Of a DNA stretch of 64,000 nt, positions 49,119 to 61,686 are shown in pieces. Source of the stretch: Odobenus rosmarus divergens (Eukaryota > Chordata > Mammalia > Carnivora > Odobenidae); contig NW_004450567.1 of NCBI RefSeq assembly GCF_000321225.1, positions 319,351 to 383,350 of the forward strand. Reading direction: 5' to 3'. Position 1 is the stretch's first letter. Each line of letters starts with the position of its first letter. The translations under genes and the position numbers were made by a program. Below the pieces are notes generated by a model. That model ran no database searches. It was given only the letters and a program-made list of their open reading frames with translations, and had not been told where the DNA came from.

Positions 49119-50714
49119 CTGCGGGAGGAAGCAGTGACCGTATCAGAACCGGGTCCGGGCAGGCCTGGAACCAGGTTAGAACTGGAGCCTGCACCCAGGC
49201 CAGGACCCGACCAGATCTGCCTTAATAACCGCAGGGCCCAGCCCAGCATATAATGGGTCTATTGTGGAGCAGTGGAAGTCAAGGTCATCTACTGCAGTTT
49301 AATCATGGCACTAAGAGGGATTTCTAGTTTAAAGAGGGTCCTGTTTTCCGGGAGGTTGGTCCTGCTTAGCATCCCCTACCAGGCCCCACATGACTTCATC
49401 CTGCCTTGGTGATGGCTAATTCAGAGGTCATTTTATCCCTGACTCAACTAAATGTCTCTTCCAGCTGGGGATTTTATTTGGCCCTCAGCTTTTTCCTAGC
49501 TGCTGAACTCTTTAGGTAACTGTACTTTAGTGGTCTCAGGGTAATTTGGAAAAGTATAATAAACCTCTTTTACTTTTTTTTCTTCATTTTGTTCTGCCTA
49601 CAAATATGCAGCTCTTTAAGGTCTGAAATGGATTATACAGAAATATGTAAGGCCCAGCTGAAACCTGACCCGACTGCTAGCTGCTTTGTCTTCACAGCTG
49701 ATAAATCCTTTACCCAAGATGAGGGGAAAACAACTCTAAGATACATAATTAGAAAAGGACAAGTCATAGAAGAGACCAAAAAAAACACTCTTGTCTGTTT
49801 TCCCAAGATATTTTTTATAAAAATTCTCAGTAATAATATTTTCATTTAACATATTTTCACTTCACTTATTACAGAAGATTACAGATTCCAAAAGATTACA
49901 GGTATATACACTCCACAGGAGAATATGTTCTATTCTGATTTTTCCTGATTATGTAACTAGGTTATTAATTCCTTAAAGACAAAGAGTCTTATCCATCTTT
50001 TGTGACTCCCAGCACACAGTAGGTGCTTAATCTATGTTGGCAGAAGGGAATCTTCTAAAATATTTTAAGGTCTAATCCAGAGACAAAAGCTACTAGCAAT
50101 GAACTGAACTGGGAAGCTGCCAGAGGCAAAACATAAAAAGAGAGTTGACTGTGAAGTACATAAATTATTGTAAGGCAACAGACGAGGCTGCTTGAAAAAC
50201 GAAGTCCTGCTTGGGAATCCAAAAATGAGCCAAAGGTCGAGCCCTCTTTGAGAAAAGAAACTGACAAGCTCCAACCATGCCCTTCCAAATTATTGGCACA
50301 ATGTATTAGGGCATCTTTCCTCGCCTGAGTGTAAATTGCATTTTAAACGTCTGATGAGCAGGCGTGCCAAATTGCCCAGAGCTCCTTTTTATGAAGCCAA
50401 GATTAAAATGTTGGCGCTGCTCTGAAGATTCAAGGGCTCCAGCGATTTCTTTCTTCCTAATTAACAGCTGTTTGACATTTCTAACCCTTTTCTACCATCA
50501 GTGAAAAGCAGGAGGTGAGACTGGCCCATTGTTCCCATCAGCTGGCCTTAACTTTGCTACAGTAATTTCCAACTCAGTTGGCAGTCGTGCTCGTGAAAAG
50601 TTAAAGGCTGACAATCGACCCATCAAAAAGTTCTGTGCAGCCTTTTTTTTTTTCTTAAACCCTGAACTCTTCACAAAAACCTTAATCGTGGAAGTTCTTT
50701 TGTCTGGTTCTAGA

Positions 50715-50728
50715 GCGCCACCTATTGG
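50715..50728 (-). promoter_or_regulatory. CTCF-like motif in intron 1
   Basis: 'gcgccacctattgg' matches the reversed CTCF core (YGCCMYCTRSTGG) with one mismatch. Binding is not shown by sequence alone. Confidence 0.45.
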
Positions 50729-50819
50729 CTGCCTGACTCAGCGGCAAGAATGAATCATGTTGCGTTGGGATATCGGAACCTGCAGTCAGTTCTACCAGCC
50801 CGCCAGTCATTCCGTCCAT

Positions 50820-50823
<4 letters not shown>

Positions 50824-50857
<34 letters not shown>
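50824..50857. repeat. Poly-A run in intron 1
   Basis: An uninterrupted run of about 34 A; likely length-variable. Confidence 0.9.
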
Positions 50858-50859
<2 letters not shown>

Positions 50860-52139
50860 CTCCTTTTAGCCAAAACATTTATGTGACTACTTAGCTCAAT
50901 GCTTCATTGAACATTCTCAGACATAAATGTCTGAAAACGGCCGCTCCTACGTGTCAGGAAGGATTCCTTCACTTCACCCTCATGAATGAAAATGAGTCAG
51001 TTGCGGAGGAGCGGGTCGGGGGGGAGGTCTTAAGGGATTGGTCTCCTTCCACCAAGTTGCCCCCTCCCCCACCCCGCTGGAAAAGACCAATTCTTGAACT
51101 CCTGCGTCCAGTTAAAAAAGAAAATTACACTTCCGCCCCGCCACCCCGCGGGGTTCCTCCAGATCCTTTGCAAGTCACCTACCTCCTCTTTTACCCACTG
51201 CGACCTTGACATTAGTTAGCCAAGGGCGAGTTTAGCGCTCTTTTCCTTCCTTGCTCCATCCTTCCCCAGTGCTCCCGCATACTTTAGGTTACATAGTCCA
51301 GGCTGAGGCGGGAGGGGGACGGGGGAAGGGGTACTGGAACGCCCTGAATGGGTCACCTTTCCCTAAGGATACTCGACTTGGGGTACCTCCTTTGCTCCCT
51401 GGCTTCGCGTCTCCGCTCCATAAATGAACCCGGCGCCCCAAACTCTCTGATCTCTCTCCCACTATGTGGGATTTGGGATGGAAACTACTTTAAAGGTCGC
51501 ACGGACCCCAAGTAGGGCCTCGACCAATGCATTCGGGAAGAGGTCGGGAGGGGGAGCTTTCTCCAGAAGTTGAGAAAGTCGGCCAAGAATGAGTCCCCTA
51601 GAAGTGGATTAACCCACCATCTCAGATGCTTTGAAAAGCAAAGGAGCCAGAACACTCGACTAGGAATCTGCCTCAAGATGCCACACACACCCGCGCAGCT
51701 TCGACGAGCTGCAGAGCACTCAGACGGCCCTCCAAAGAATTCCGCACCGTGCGTCACTAAAATACCTTCCCAGCGCCGAGGCTGCACCACCGCACCCCCG
51801 GGAAAGCTACCGCCAAGAGATAACGAGGTGACCACAGAACCTGGGGCACCCTTCATTGAAATCGACAGCATCTATAGATGAAATTTCTCTACAAACAGAA
51901 ACACTGAACAGGGTGCATTACGCACACACCGCCGCCCCGCACAGCTCTTAAGCTACAATTCTTTCTCCCTCAAAGATAAAATGAATCACAGAACCCCAGG
52001 ATACCCGGCAAATCTCGGGCACAGCTCCACTCTTACGAGTCCAAACGGTTCTTGCCTGCGACCCTTAAGGGCTTAGGGAACAGGCTAGAAGCAAGTTTCC
52101 CTAGTTAGCTTTGTGAGGTACGGGGTTAGGGAAAATGGC

Positions 52140-52760
52140 TAGAAGCCGGACCGACCTGAGGCGGTGGTGACCGAGGTAGCGGCGGCGACAGCGGCTTCCC
52201 GGCGTCGTAGAAGCCGGGGCTCGGTGTGACGCCGTGCGCCCAGGCAATTGGCGCTGCCCTCGAGGAGCACCTGGCGGCTGCCGGGAGGTGGGCAGCGGCA
52301 GGGCCCCCGAGGAGGGAAAGAGGATGAGGATCCCGGGAGGAGCGGCAGACGCGGCGGAGCCCGCGGAGACTGCCCGGGACCGCAGCTGCCCGCGCGCGGA
52401 CGCGTCTGCGACGGCTCGCCTTCGTCGAGTGGGAAGAGGCTCCGCGCCGCCGGCTACTTAATAGAGGGCTGTTCCCAGCTCTCAGTTTACTCGGTTACGA
52501 AACGCCTGAGAAGGTGGACGGCTGCCACGGGGTGATGTATGCTCCTCCGGCGGTGAAGGAGGTCTACTTTTGGGAACGTGTGCATACTTCCAGCATTCCT
52601 TCGGCGTGAGGTGGCGATCCCCGTAGTAGCAGTGCCCCGCCGGGGAGGGGGGAGGGATGCAGGGAGGAGGAGGAGGAAGCGAGGAGGGGGACAGCCGCAG
52701 TCGGGTTCGCTGCCAAGGGAAGCCGCGCACTCCTCCGCTTGGGGCGGGCTGGAGAGCTCG
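52140..52760 (-). promoter_or_regulatory. COL12A1: CpG-island promoter of COL12A1
   Basis: This stretch is dense in CpG and GC, unlike the AT-rich flanks. It contains a TATA-like element on the minus strand (TATTAAGTA, about 52,454-52,463), which would place the start of transcription near 52,425-52,432. It lies just upstream of the proposed non-coding exon 1. The start site is inferred, not seen. Confidence 0.7.
52156..52430 (-). other. COL12A1: COL12A1 exon 1, 5' untranslated (approximate)
   Basis: A minus-strand CAG|GTCGGT donor sits at 52,156/52,155, downstream of the TATA-like element. The exon between would be about 270 nt, GC-rich, and without any ATG on the minus strand, as suits a leader exon. 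The 5' end is a guess from the TATA-like position, and another donor could be used. Confidence 0.5.
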
Positions 52761-54458
52761 GGTTTCCCTACCCTTAAGATTTTCTTTAATGAATTTATTT
52801 TTCTAAATTAAGAACAATGGGAGGGAGGGAAGCGACTGCCTTATATTCAGGACTGCAAGAATGTGTGACCGACCCCACTCCACCCTCGCCCCATCCCCCA
52901 TCATCACCACCTACACTTTCCTCCCCCTCCGTCCTGGGTGCACTTAAAACCGATTTACAGGGTTTCCATTAACTAACTGTCTGTGCACGCGGCGCGCCTT
53001 CTGTCTTTTTCAATCTCCGAGCGGCGATTGGAAACCCGTACAGCAGCCCAAGCTGGGCTCAACGACGGGATGGCTTTCCCAGTCCTGTCTTGCTTCCCCG
53101 ATGCTTTGGGACGGAACTGAGAGGCTTAATTTGAGCCAAGAGAGAGGGCGAGGGACGCAATGAAACCTAGGGATTCGCAGAACAAGAAGCCGCTCGAGAA
53201 CCAGTTGCAGTCGCGGGAGAGACCGTGAGCATAAGCTGACCCCCAGGCGGAGGCTTTGGACCAAAAACTTTGCCCTTAAAACCCCGCGGGGTCAAGGAGA
53301 CGAATGAAATTATGTTTCCCCCAGCTGCCAAAGAGATGGAGGCCAAATGGGGGCTGACATTCGGCCAGCATCTTCTCCTTTCTACCGCCTCCCCCTCGGC
53401 CCCACCCCCTTGGCCTGAGCAGGGAGCCTGGCACTCAGGGTTGCCAAACGGTGCCAGGCGCACGGGAGGAAGCGCGGGGTTCGTACACGGTGGCATCAGA
53501 AAAACGCTCCAGGAGAGGTTCAGATTACCCACGTCTGTGCCCTCAGCACAAGCTCTGCACTTTTGGCCTCTTGACGTCGGGAGGTTAACGCCGCAAGGTT
53601 GAGCAACCCGGTTGGAGGAGAGGGCTCCGAGGCGAACGCAGGAGCTGTGCTCCTGGAATTGACCGCCCTCAATAGTAAAAGCGGAGTTTTTGTCGCTAAT
53701 GTAAACCTCTCTTTCCCTGTTTGATCTGACGTCTGCAAATTTGGCCTTCCCTCCAACAGGCGCGATGTCCTCCAAACTTGCCTTTACAATGACAAGAACT
53801 TGCTGAGCGCCCTCCCCTGCCCCCACTCCACTCTGCCCCACTCACAGCTGCCTCCTGCGAAAGCCAGAGGAAGCCAGAGAGAAAACTGGAGGGAAAGAAC
53901 GGGAAAAAATGGGAATCTCCACCTCTGCACATTCCCTGAGTACACACGGCCCACTCGAAGTCCAGCTGGGCAGCTCTCACAAAGAGCCCACACACGCGCA
54001 CAGGGCACAGTCTCCCCCCGCCCCCACAAACTCTCACAATTCGGGTGTTCAGCACAAACCCCCAAGGCGGGAGCGCGTCCTGCTCGTGAATAACCCGACG
54101 TGCACAACACAGAACGAGGTCATCAGCCGGGTACCACTGAGCTCTTATCCCCAGCCAGTGGAGAGCCAGCCTTCGCACGCGGGCCAGCCCTCCACCCGCA
54201 CCCTCACTCAAATTCCTTATTACAGACGCACGTGGGCTGATAGCGGAGTCAAGGACAGAGCCGAGAGGCAGATAAGTCCCGGCAGCCGCCGGCCGGACAC
54301 CCGGTCGCGCTGCGCCGCGCCCTGAAGACGCCCTGGCCCGCGCAGCGGCCTGGAACCGCCAGGGTCGCCCCTTGGGAAGCCGACACCCACCGTTTCGAAA
54401 AGGAAAACTGTTGCCTTGCACGCCAGCCAAGGCTGGCTGGGGTTTGCATTTCGTCCAG
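52761..54458. other. Upstream flank of COL12A1, GC-rich shore
   Basis: GC-rich, CpG-containing sequence with many overlapping ORFs in several frames and no recognisable protein. It may hold enhancer or divergent non-coding transcription, but no specific element is supported. Confidence 0.5.
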
Positions 54459-54494
54459 GTGTGTGTGTATGTGTGCATGTGTGCGCGCGCGTGT
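54459..54494. repeat. (TG)n(CG)n alternating purine-pyrimidine tract
   Basis: TG steps pass into CGCGCG and then GTG; such tracts can adopt Z-DNA. Confidence 0.8.
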
Positions 54495-55136
54495 TTTTCT
54501 TCACGTACTTTTTGTTGTTTATAATTTGTGATGGCTAAGTTGTTGACTGGGGAGCAGTGTAACTCTGGGTGTTGATATTACTGGTTTGAAAAGAGTTCTC
54601 TGTTGTTGCTTTGACTCAGAGCTGCACATGTATCAATCAGCCCGGGAGCTGAGCGGCCAGGCACCCGCCAGGGAGCTGACGGGTGCCTCTTCCTGGGGCG
54701 GGAGGCCCCCAGGAGCGCTCACTTAATGCCGCTCTCCAACGCAGAGTGGCGTCCAGGGGACCCCCGTAGCCATCCTCTCTTAAGGCATTGTCGCTCACAG
54801 ACAGGTTTAACGCATTTGAAATGCATTTGCTGCAAAGGTCTGTAACAAAGCCACCGGCCTCAAAACATCCTCTGTCCCTCGAAAAAAAAAAGGATCTCTC
54901 CTCAATGCTTCCAACGTAGGATGAGAGGAAGAGGAAGGAAGGGACACTGGTTTGGGGACTACACAGACGAACATCCACAAGCTGATGCAAGCACACCCAC
55001 TCCCAGGGGACAGGAGTGCAACTCAATGATATCCAAAGGAGCTCCTCAGGGGCCTTCCAGCACGACATCTGCAAGCTTTGGCCTCCGGGGGCTCTTACGC
55101 AAGCTAGACTTCTAGCACGGTAAGTGAACAAATGGG

Positions 55137-55188
55137 TAAAACAAAACAAAACAAAAACCAAAAAACAAAAACAAAAACCAAAAAAACG
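55137..55188. repeat. (AAAAC)n A-rich simple repeat
   Basis: Repeated AAAAC/AAAACC units. Confidence 0.85.
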
Positions 55189-55451
55189 CGTAAATCCTCT
55201 TCCAATCTGCCCTTTTGTAGTGCGTCCTATTTACACCCTTGGCATCCATTCATGTTTGCTACAAATTGATATTTATCGACTGAGGCAGAGCTGGTTGAAT
55301 TTTCAGTTTGGTTGCTTTCTGCGGCTTTTCGTCCTCAGGTTATACCCCGGGATCTCCCTCTTCTCACTCTCCCTGTCTTCTGCTCCCACCTCTTCTCCCT
55401 CCGACTCCGGGGTTCCCGGCGGTTCCGGGGCTTCGGATTCCTTGTCCGACA

Positions 55452-55465
55452 GCGCGATCTAGCGG
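55452..55465 (-). promoter_or_regulatory. CTCF-like motif upstream of COL12A1
   Basis: 'gcgcgatctagcgg' differs by one base from the common reversed CTCF core GCGCCATCTAGCGG. Confidence 0.4.
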
Positions 55466-56318
55466 TCAGCGCGAGCACTGGCGCTGGAGGTCAAAGTCAC
55501 GCAATGTAGAGCCAGAAGTTGAGAGTTTTCAGTGAGTTTTTGAAAAATGTGTCATTCATCTCTCTGATTCCCAGGAATGACTAAGCCGACAAGATGGCAG
55601 AACAAGTGAGGAGGTGGCTTTCTTTGTGCCCGTTAACTAACCACCTATGGAAATTCTTGCCCCAAAGCTGGACAAGCTTCCGGTCAGGGGTAAACAAAGG
55701 AAGAGGTGCTATTTTCAGGAAGGAGTTCAGATTACAGGGGCTTCCCTAATTTATAAAATTAGGCAAAAGCGGCCTCCTCATTGGTTTGCTTGTGGCTAAC
55801 CTAGCCAGCATTCCTGGTACAGGTGAGGGTGCTTGCTGAGGTACCTGGTGGGGAGGGGAAGAGGAACCCGGGCTGAATGTGTGCTGTTTGTCCGGTTCTG
55901 GGGGCTGTGTGTGGGCCGTACCCAGAGTGGACTTGAACGGTCTTGGGTGAAGAAAGCCCTCACAAGCCCTCTGAGTAAGGGTGTGAAGAGAGGAGGCGGT
56001 ACTCTAGCTACACTAAGTCTCAGGAGCAGAGAGGCAGTGTATCTGAAGAGTCAAGAAGTCACATCAAAAACGCTGTATCTGAATCCTCTCTTTTAAAAGC
56101 CTGTGCACTAAGTCGAAATGCACTTAATGAGCACCCTCCATGTGCCCATACAGTGACAAGCTCAGAGCCCTGGATATGAGATAATTAAGATGAGGCCTTG
56201 CCTTGGAAACTCTGTCAAGGAAGAGCTGGGTCACCTGAGGCAACTTCACTGGCCCCCTCACATCTCTGAAGAGTTTATGGCTTCGAAATGTCTTAACATT
56301 AAAAATGAGAAGCAGTGA
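55466..56318. other. Intergenic, upstream of COL12A1
   Basis: Nothing is recognised. Confidence 0.6.
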
Positions 56319-56500
56319 GGGACGCCTGGGTGGCTCAATCGGTTAAGCAGCTGCCTTCAGCTCAGGTCCTGCGATCGAGTCCCACATTGGGCTCCCTGCT
56401 CAGCAGGGAGCCTGCTTCTCCTTCTGGCTGCCACTCCCCTTATTTGTCTGTGCGCTCTCTCTCTCTCACAAATAAATAAATAAAATCTTTTTAAAAAATA
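56319..56500 (+). mobile_element. CAN-SINE upstream of COL12A1
   Basis: A near-complete copy with a small deletion after 'caggtcctg'. Imperfect target duplications (aaaaatgagaagcagtg / aaaaacgagaagccgtg) indicate an older insertion. Confidence 0.93.
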
Positions 56501-57474
56501 AAATAAAAACGAGAAGCCGTGGAAACTTCCCTGTCTGTACTAGCAAAGCTGAAGAATCCAGAGACCAAAGCCATCCCTAAAGGAAGGAAGAGGGGACATT
56601 CTGCCTTTTCGACAGTCTCTGCTTCTTTACAAAGAACTACTTTCATGAAGTCTACAGGCTTTGCGCGTATCTCCTCCACACCTCTCACTTGTCCTGAAAC
56701 AACCTCTCCCTGTCAGAATGGGAGCAACTTTGGAGCAGAAAACAGTAAGTGCATCATATTTAATCTCCTCCCCAAGGTGGCTAGCTCAAACCGCATGTGA
56801 CCTTAAAAGTTGTCGTTGCGTGGAGAGCTATGAAGCCTAAAAAAAAAAAAAAACCTGCATCCTCATACAGTATCTTCTTAGGATGAACCCTCCAAATTTA
56901 ATAAAAGTCCAATGCTGGTGGGAGTTGATTAGTTAGCTCCAACCTTGAGAAACTGTGAAAGATACAAGGAAGTAAATTCATTTCCGAGTTAAGAAAGCAA
57001 CCCTTTGTCATTTCATTTCTATCAGATTCAATACTGATCAAGTCATCCTTACCACCTTGGGACTTGGAATCTATTTATTTTATAACCCTCAAAGTAGCAC
57101 AAGGTCCAGAATTTCTAGTCAGACCACTGCTCTGTGTGTAGACAGTTGGTATGTGTGCACTGACATAAACTTTCAGGTTGCAGGAAAATGTGAAAAATCA
57201 TAGGAACCCATTTTTTCAGGATTTGGTCTTGGCCTTCAAACTCACTACCTAGTAAACTGAAATGAAACAGTGATGAAATCATAGAAGGTTTCATTGGCCC
57301 CAGTTGGAGCTCCAGTGTAAGTTAAAGTGTAACCAGACTAAGTCTTCACTTAAGAAAGCATTTTATACACTTACCACCTCATTCAGTTACATTTATGACG
57401 CACAGACACCCAGGTATTCAAAGCAGACCAAATCCCAGACTTTGAAATGTTCCTAAATCTAAGGTGAAATGGAA

Positions 57475-57489
57475 TGCGCCCTCTGGTGG
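57475..57489 (-). promoter_or_regulatory. Strong CTCF-like motif, copy A
   Basis: 'tgcgccctctggtgg' is a full match to the reversed CTCF core. It is repeated in the duplicate. Confidence 0.6.
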
Positions 57490-58784
57490 GAAAGGGGGTA
57501 AGGATGGCCATTATCTGACTAGACTCCTTTAATCGTTTCTATCTTGAGCATTCATTCAGAAAACGCTGTGGCTCTCATCATGATATTCACTAGAAACTGT
57601 GGGGGAATTTTTTTTTAAAGACAAATCAAAAGACATCCTATCCATAAAAAAACATAAATGTAGTAACAAAGGCCAGAAATAAACATAAACAAAAAGTCAA
57701 ATGATTCAAGAGAGGTCTGGAGACAGTGTGTGTATGTAACATGAAAAATAATTTGGGGGGAAATCATGGTATACAGAACCAAGACAAATGACATCACAGG
57801 AAGCAATCAACTCAACCCATGATTCAGAACATTCTGCAGGAAAAAAAAAAAAAAAAAGCAATTTCCCCACAAACCAGTTGCTCTATAAATCAGTCTCTCC
57901 ACGGACCCATGACAAGAAAAAAGGGGGGGAAAGAGGAGATTGTTACGAAAAAATATTTCGGAGCCATAGCAACCAAATAATAACAATAACAGTAATAGTT
58001 GTCAAGAACTATTCTAGGACCTGAAATGGTATCCTACTTGCAAGCTAACAAGTTAACAATACTACAGATTCACGGATGCTGGCAGGAACCCAAAGGACTG
58101 GGACCAACCACAAGGAACCAGACCCAAAGGACTGTGACCGACAGCAAGCACAGCAGCTGGAGGATCATCATTTGCACCCGACCCCCAGGCTAATGCAAAG
58201 AAGACCCAGTGACCCTTAGGTACACAGCCGGTTGCATTACAGGAAAAGAACTGAGCTTGGGGAACCCATGTCTTTTCCGAGGGCAGTGAGCCTGCCTGAC
58301 TTCTGCCCTGAAAGGAGGCATTCCCTTTGTTACACTCAACAGTAAACAAACTTGCCCTTTGCCCCACAGGGAGAAATTACCTCTGTATTCTCAGGCCGGG
58401 AATATACAAACACCCTAGAAGGATCCTCTGAAGCAAAAGCAATAAGTGCCCCTGCTCACAAGACATGAGAAGCATGAGGGACCCATGAAGACATGTCTCC
58501 CCACACTAGGAATTGCTGCAAGTTCATGGAAGGGAGAAGGCAGTGTATGCTGAAGCGGTCCCTGAAGAATTTCTGGAGGAGGAAGACGTTAAAGGACTAG
58601 CAGTTAACATTCTAAGCCCAAGATTCAAAATGAGAAGTTGAAAAAATAGCAAAGGGACAGGAAATGTCTTGGGCAATAAATAAAGCAGAGTTGTTTTAGC
58701 AGAAAGTTTGTGAACACAATGGAATAGTATTAGAGCTTGGAAGTGGCTGCGGTTCTGGAGTTTACTCCTTCACATATAATTACT

Positions 58785-58980
58785 GAGCAAATAATTGACA
58801 GGGTGTATTCCAGACACTGCACGAAGCATTTTACATATGTCAGTCCACGATATTTAATTCTTATCTCTATGCTAATAGATAAGGAATTGAGGCTCAGAGG
58901 AGTCAAGTGATTTACTAGTTAATTTTGGAACTCAGATCTGAACTCAGCTCTCTGATATCTGAGTTCACCGTCTTTCATGG
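58785..58980 (-). repeat. MIR fragment, copy A
   Basis: 'agataaggaattgaggctcagaggagtcaagtgatttactag' is the MIR core reversed. Confidence 0.82.
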
Positions 58981-59317
58981 TATATTAAAATGAATGCTTG
59001 TGACACAAAAGAATTATAAAAATCTTGTTGTAAAAAATCTAACCTGGCAATGGGGCTCACAGTAACTTGCTGAGAAGACAGCCTGCAAGCAAGGAGACAG
59101 GGAGAGGGGGGCCAGAGTCCAGGTGAGAGACTCAGAGGGTCTGTCTTGTGGCGCTCACAACAGTGGCATGCGAAGAGGAAGATGAGTGGTGTTAGGAAGT
59201 CAGGATGGGAAAATATCTTAAAATGACTGAGCAAAATCAGATGACTGAAAGAATGATGTGCCATGGGGAAAATTAGGGAAGTGGGACAGGCAAGTTGGTT
59301 TTAAGAGAACATGACAA

Positions 59318-59567
59318 GGGGCATCTGGGTGGCTTAGTCAGTTAAGTGTCTGCCTTTGGCTCAGGTCATGATCCTAGGATCCTGGGATGGAGCCCCTCCT
59401 GGAATCGAGCCCTGAGCCCTGCCCCCCACATTGGGCGGGGGGGGGGCCCCCCTCCCTGCTCAGCAGGGAGTCTGCTTCTCCCTCTCCTTCTGCCGCTCCC
59501 CCGGCTTGTGCTCGCTCTCTCTCTCTCAAATAAATAAATAAAATCTTAAAAAAAAAAAAAAAGAGAG
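59318..59567 (+). mobile_element. CAN-SINE, copy A
   Basis: A full-length copy with an inserted GC-rich block (gggcgggggggggg then cccccc). Target duplications agagaacatgacaa lie at 59,304-59,317 and 59,568-59,581. Confidence 0.93.
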
Positions 59568-59581
59568 AGAGAACATGACAA

Positions 59582-60529
59582 AATGGCCTTACATATGACC
59601 AAAATCCCTGGAGGGTTTATTTTTTCCTAACAAGGAAAGTTTGGAGGAACTTTCTACTACATTTTATTAATATGTTTATATAAAATATAAATAATATCTC
59701 AGATTTCAATACAGATATTTTTAAGAGAAAGAAATGCATCCTTCCCTTTTTTGCCAGAATTTTGCAAAGTGTGAAAAACTACTGAAGAGTCACAGTTGCA
59801 CTCCGTGTGACAGGCAGCTAGTTATTCAAAGGGAAAACGATGGCATTGTAGTTCCTTGGCTCTCCTGCAAGCTTGTTCATGGGTGGCTGAATACATAACC
59901 CTGCATGTGATACAAAAAGCATCTGGGAAATGCTTAAACAATTTTCTCCATCCTCCCCCTGTCTATGCTGCCCAAGTGCTGGACTCATCAGACTGAATGT
60001 ACATAAAGTCCTCACTCATTGTTTAAATTGAGAAATCATTTCAAACTCTCACACATGGTCTAGGTTTTTTTTTTTTTTTTAAGTGTAGTTTTATTTATTG
60101 AACGGCTTCTTTTCTTATATTTTTGGTTTTTTTCTCGGTAGCAATAGCTTTGAACAGAACCACTAACTGCCGCCAAAATAAAAGATTCTGATCTCTGACA
60201 TTAGGAACACTTAGGGCCATGCTCACAACACAGAGGTAGGGAACCAAGTGTTGAGGTTATGTTTTTATTAACACTCTCTTGAAATGAAGTCTTGTGCCTT
60301 TACTATTTTTATTGCTACCTATGAAGATGAAGTTGAGAGGTCTGGTCTTGCATTTTCTACCAATGTGTGATGCTCATTCCCATGTCTACACTGGAGCTAA
60401 GGCAAGGATTTCAGCAAATAAATAATGGGCTTTCACAATATGGCTATCGTGTGGGCTCTGTGATTGGCTCGGGATATTCCTCCCAATTCTGCCCTACCAC
60501 CCTACCATGGGGCTTAAGGTGACTACAGG
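59582..60529. other. Unique spacer inside the duplicated unit
   Basis: Nothing is recognised except short T and A runs (about 60,066-60,080). Confidence 0.6.
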
Positions 60530-60730
60530 AGATCTAAGCCAATGGGTCTCGAGCCTACTTGCACAAAATAATCACTTAATGAGTCTGAAAAAGTCCTGTA
60601 CCGATGTCTGAGCACCACATTTAGAACAATCAAATCTGTTCTCCATAGTGGGGCATGGGCATCTGTACATTTTTGAAGATGCCTGGATAATTCTGATGGC
60701 CTGTGAGGGTTGACACCTGCTGATCTAAGC
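60530..60730 (+). repeat. MER5-type hAT fossil
   Basis: 'aatgggtctcgagcctacttgcac', 'gggcatctgtacatttttgaagatgcctggataattctgatg' and 'gggttgacacctgctg' follow the layout of MER5-type elements. Confidence 0.6.
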
Positions 60731-61454
60731 CAAGCCCCTTGGCTATTCATGAAGTCTGTGCTAAGGCAGGCTGAGAACCCAACTACTACCTGAAGACTAA
60801 AGGGGTCATCTAGTACTGGCAGATCAGGGGGGCCAATCACCTGTAGGGCTGGTCCCCAAATCAGCGCACCAAGGAAGTGTTTAAATTTGGGTTCGGTGTT
60901 GCCAGCAGTAGTTGGAAAATTATTTTGAGGAAACCAGCAAACTTAGGGAAAGTTGATTGGCCAGGGCCATAGAGCCTGTAGTGGGGCTGCCAGAATCAAA
61001 CCCGTCCCCACCTGCTTCCCAAGCTTCCACAACTCCGCCTTCCAGGTGACACCTGGAGACAATCGGCTTCATTGTTGTCATTGGCTTTAAAGATGAAATC
61101 AGACGAAAACATGGTCCAGTTTCATTTGCCAAAAGACACTCAAAAATGCTCTTTATTTCTTGTTCTTACTAATATAAGACCGAAGATAAGGACAAATTTG
61201 CTTTATTTCTTCCATTTCCAACGAAAAGACTGTAGTATGTTTTACTATACATATATTACACAGGTGAGTTGAATACTTTCAGAGATAGAAATAAAATTGT
61301 ATGGTAGGCCTCATCTATCTAATGGTGATAGAAATTATCGGAATGATAACGGAACTCGGAAGTTCTATTCTTATGGAAGAAAGAGAGAAAGGATAATGAG
61401 GGACAACCAGCAGACTGTAAGACCAAAAAGGGTCTTAGAAATTATGTAACCCTT

Positions 61455-61641
61455 GGGGCGCCTGGGTGGCTCAGTTCGTTAAGCGTCTGCCTTTGGCTCA
61501 GGTCATGGTCCCAGGGTCCTGGGATCAAGCCCCTCATCGGGCTCCCTGCTCAGTGGGGAGCCTGCTTCTCCCTCTGCCTGCCACTCCCTCTGCCTGTGCT
61601 CTCTCTTTATCTCTGTCAAATAAATAAATAAAATCTTTAAA

Positions 61642-61685
<44 letters not shown>

Positions 61686-61686
61686 G
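61455..61686 (+). mobile_element. CAN-SINE with (GAAA)n tail, at the duplication junction
   Basis: A complete copy ending in about eleven GAAA units (61,642-61,684). Target duplications are near-perfect (agaaattatgtaaccctt / agaaatcacgtaaccctg). It ends 26 bases before the second repeat copy begins. Confidence 0.95.

Larger units (their letters stand above)
49119..52155 (-). other. COL12A1 intron 1 (about 3.0 kb)
   Basis: Mixed-composition intron. It holds a possible L2/MIR scrap near 50,010-50,040 ('cagcacacagtaggtgcttaatctatgttgg'), a CTCF-like site at 50,715-50,728 and a long poly-A run. It grows GC-rich toward the promoter. No exon is recognised. Confidence 0.6.
4380..52430 (-). other. 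COL12A1: COL12A1 gene, 5' half (exons 1-23), collagen alpha-1(XII) chain
   Basis: Collagen XII is a secreted homotrimeric FACIT collagen. It decorates type I collagen fibrils in tendon, ligament, fascia and muscle matrix through its large N-terminal NC3 arms. Minus-strand exons reconstruct signal peptide, FN3, VWA, FN3, VWA, six FN3, VWA and FN3. With three VWA domains already before FN3-9, this fits COL12A1 and excludes COL14A1 (two VWA domains) and COL20A1. Coding exons 2-23 total 4,417 nt, read in one frame with GT/AG borders throughout, and the domain borders fall at the residues known for human collagen XII. The 3' half (FN3-10 to the collagenous C-terminus) is outside the window; no exon 24 was found in bases 1-4379. 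The 5' limit is an estimate from the promoter sequence. Confidence 0.97.
57255..59542. repeat. Direct repeat copy A (at least 2.29 kb)
   Basis: Nearly identical to 61,713-64,000. I see three differences: a 17- versus 16-base A run near 57,841, one G/A, and one C insertion in the G/C run of the SINE (about 59,437-59,456). It includes a CTCF-like site, a MIR and most of a SINE. Confidence 0.96.

Noticed and set aside
53167..54478. Long overlapping ORFs (224 and 260 codons, minus strand) upstream of the promoter
   Set aside because: Several frames on both strands are open at once. The translations are low-complexity Gly/Ala/Arg/Pro with no known fold, as expected near CpG islands.
58062..58367. 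101-codon minus-strand ORF present in both repeat copies (also 62,519-62,824) as a duplicated gene
   Set aside because: It is kept only because the copies are nearly identical. It has no recognised domain and no sign of splicing or promoter.
61642..61684. (GAAA)n as a CRISPR-like or regulatory array
   Set aside because: It is the expanded tail of a SINE.
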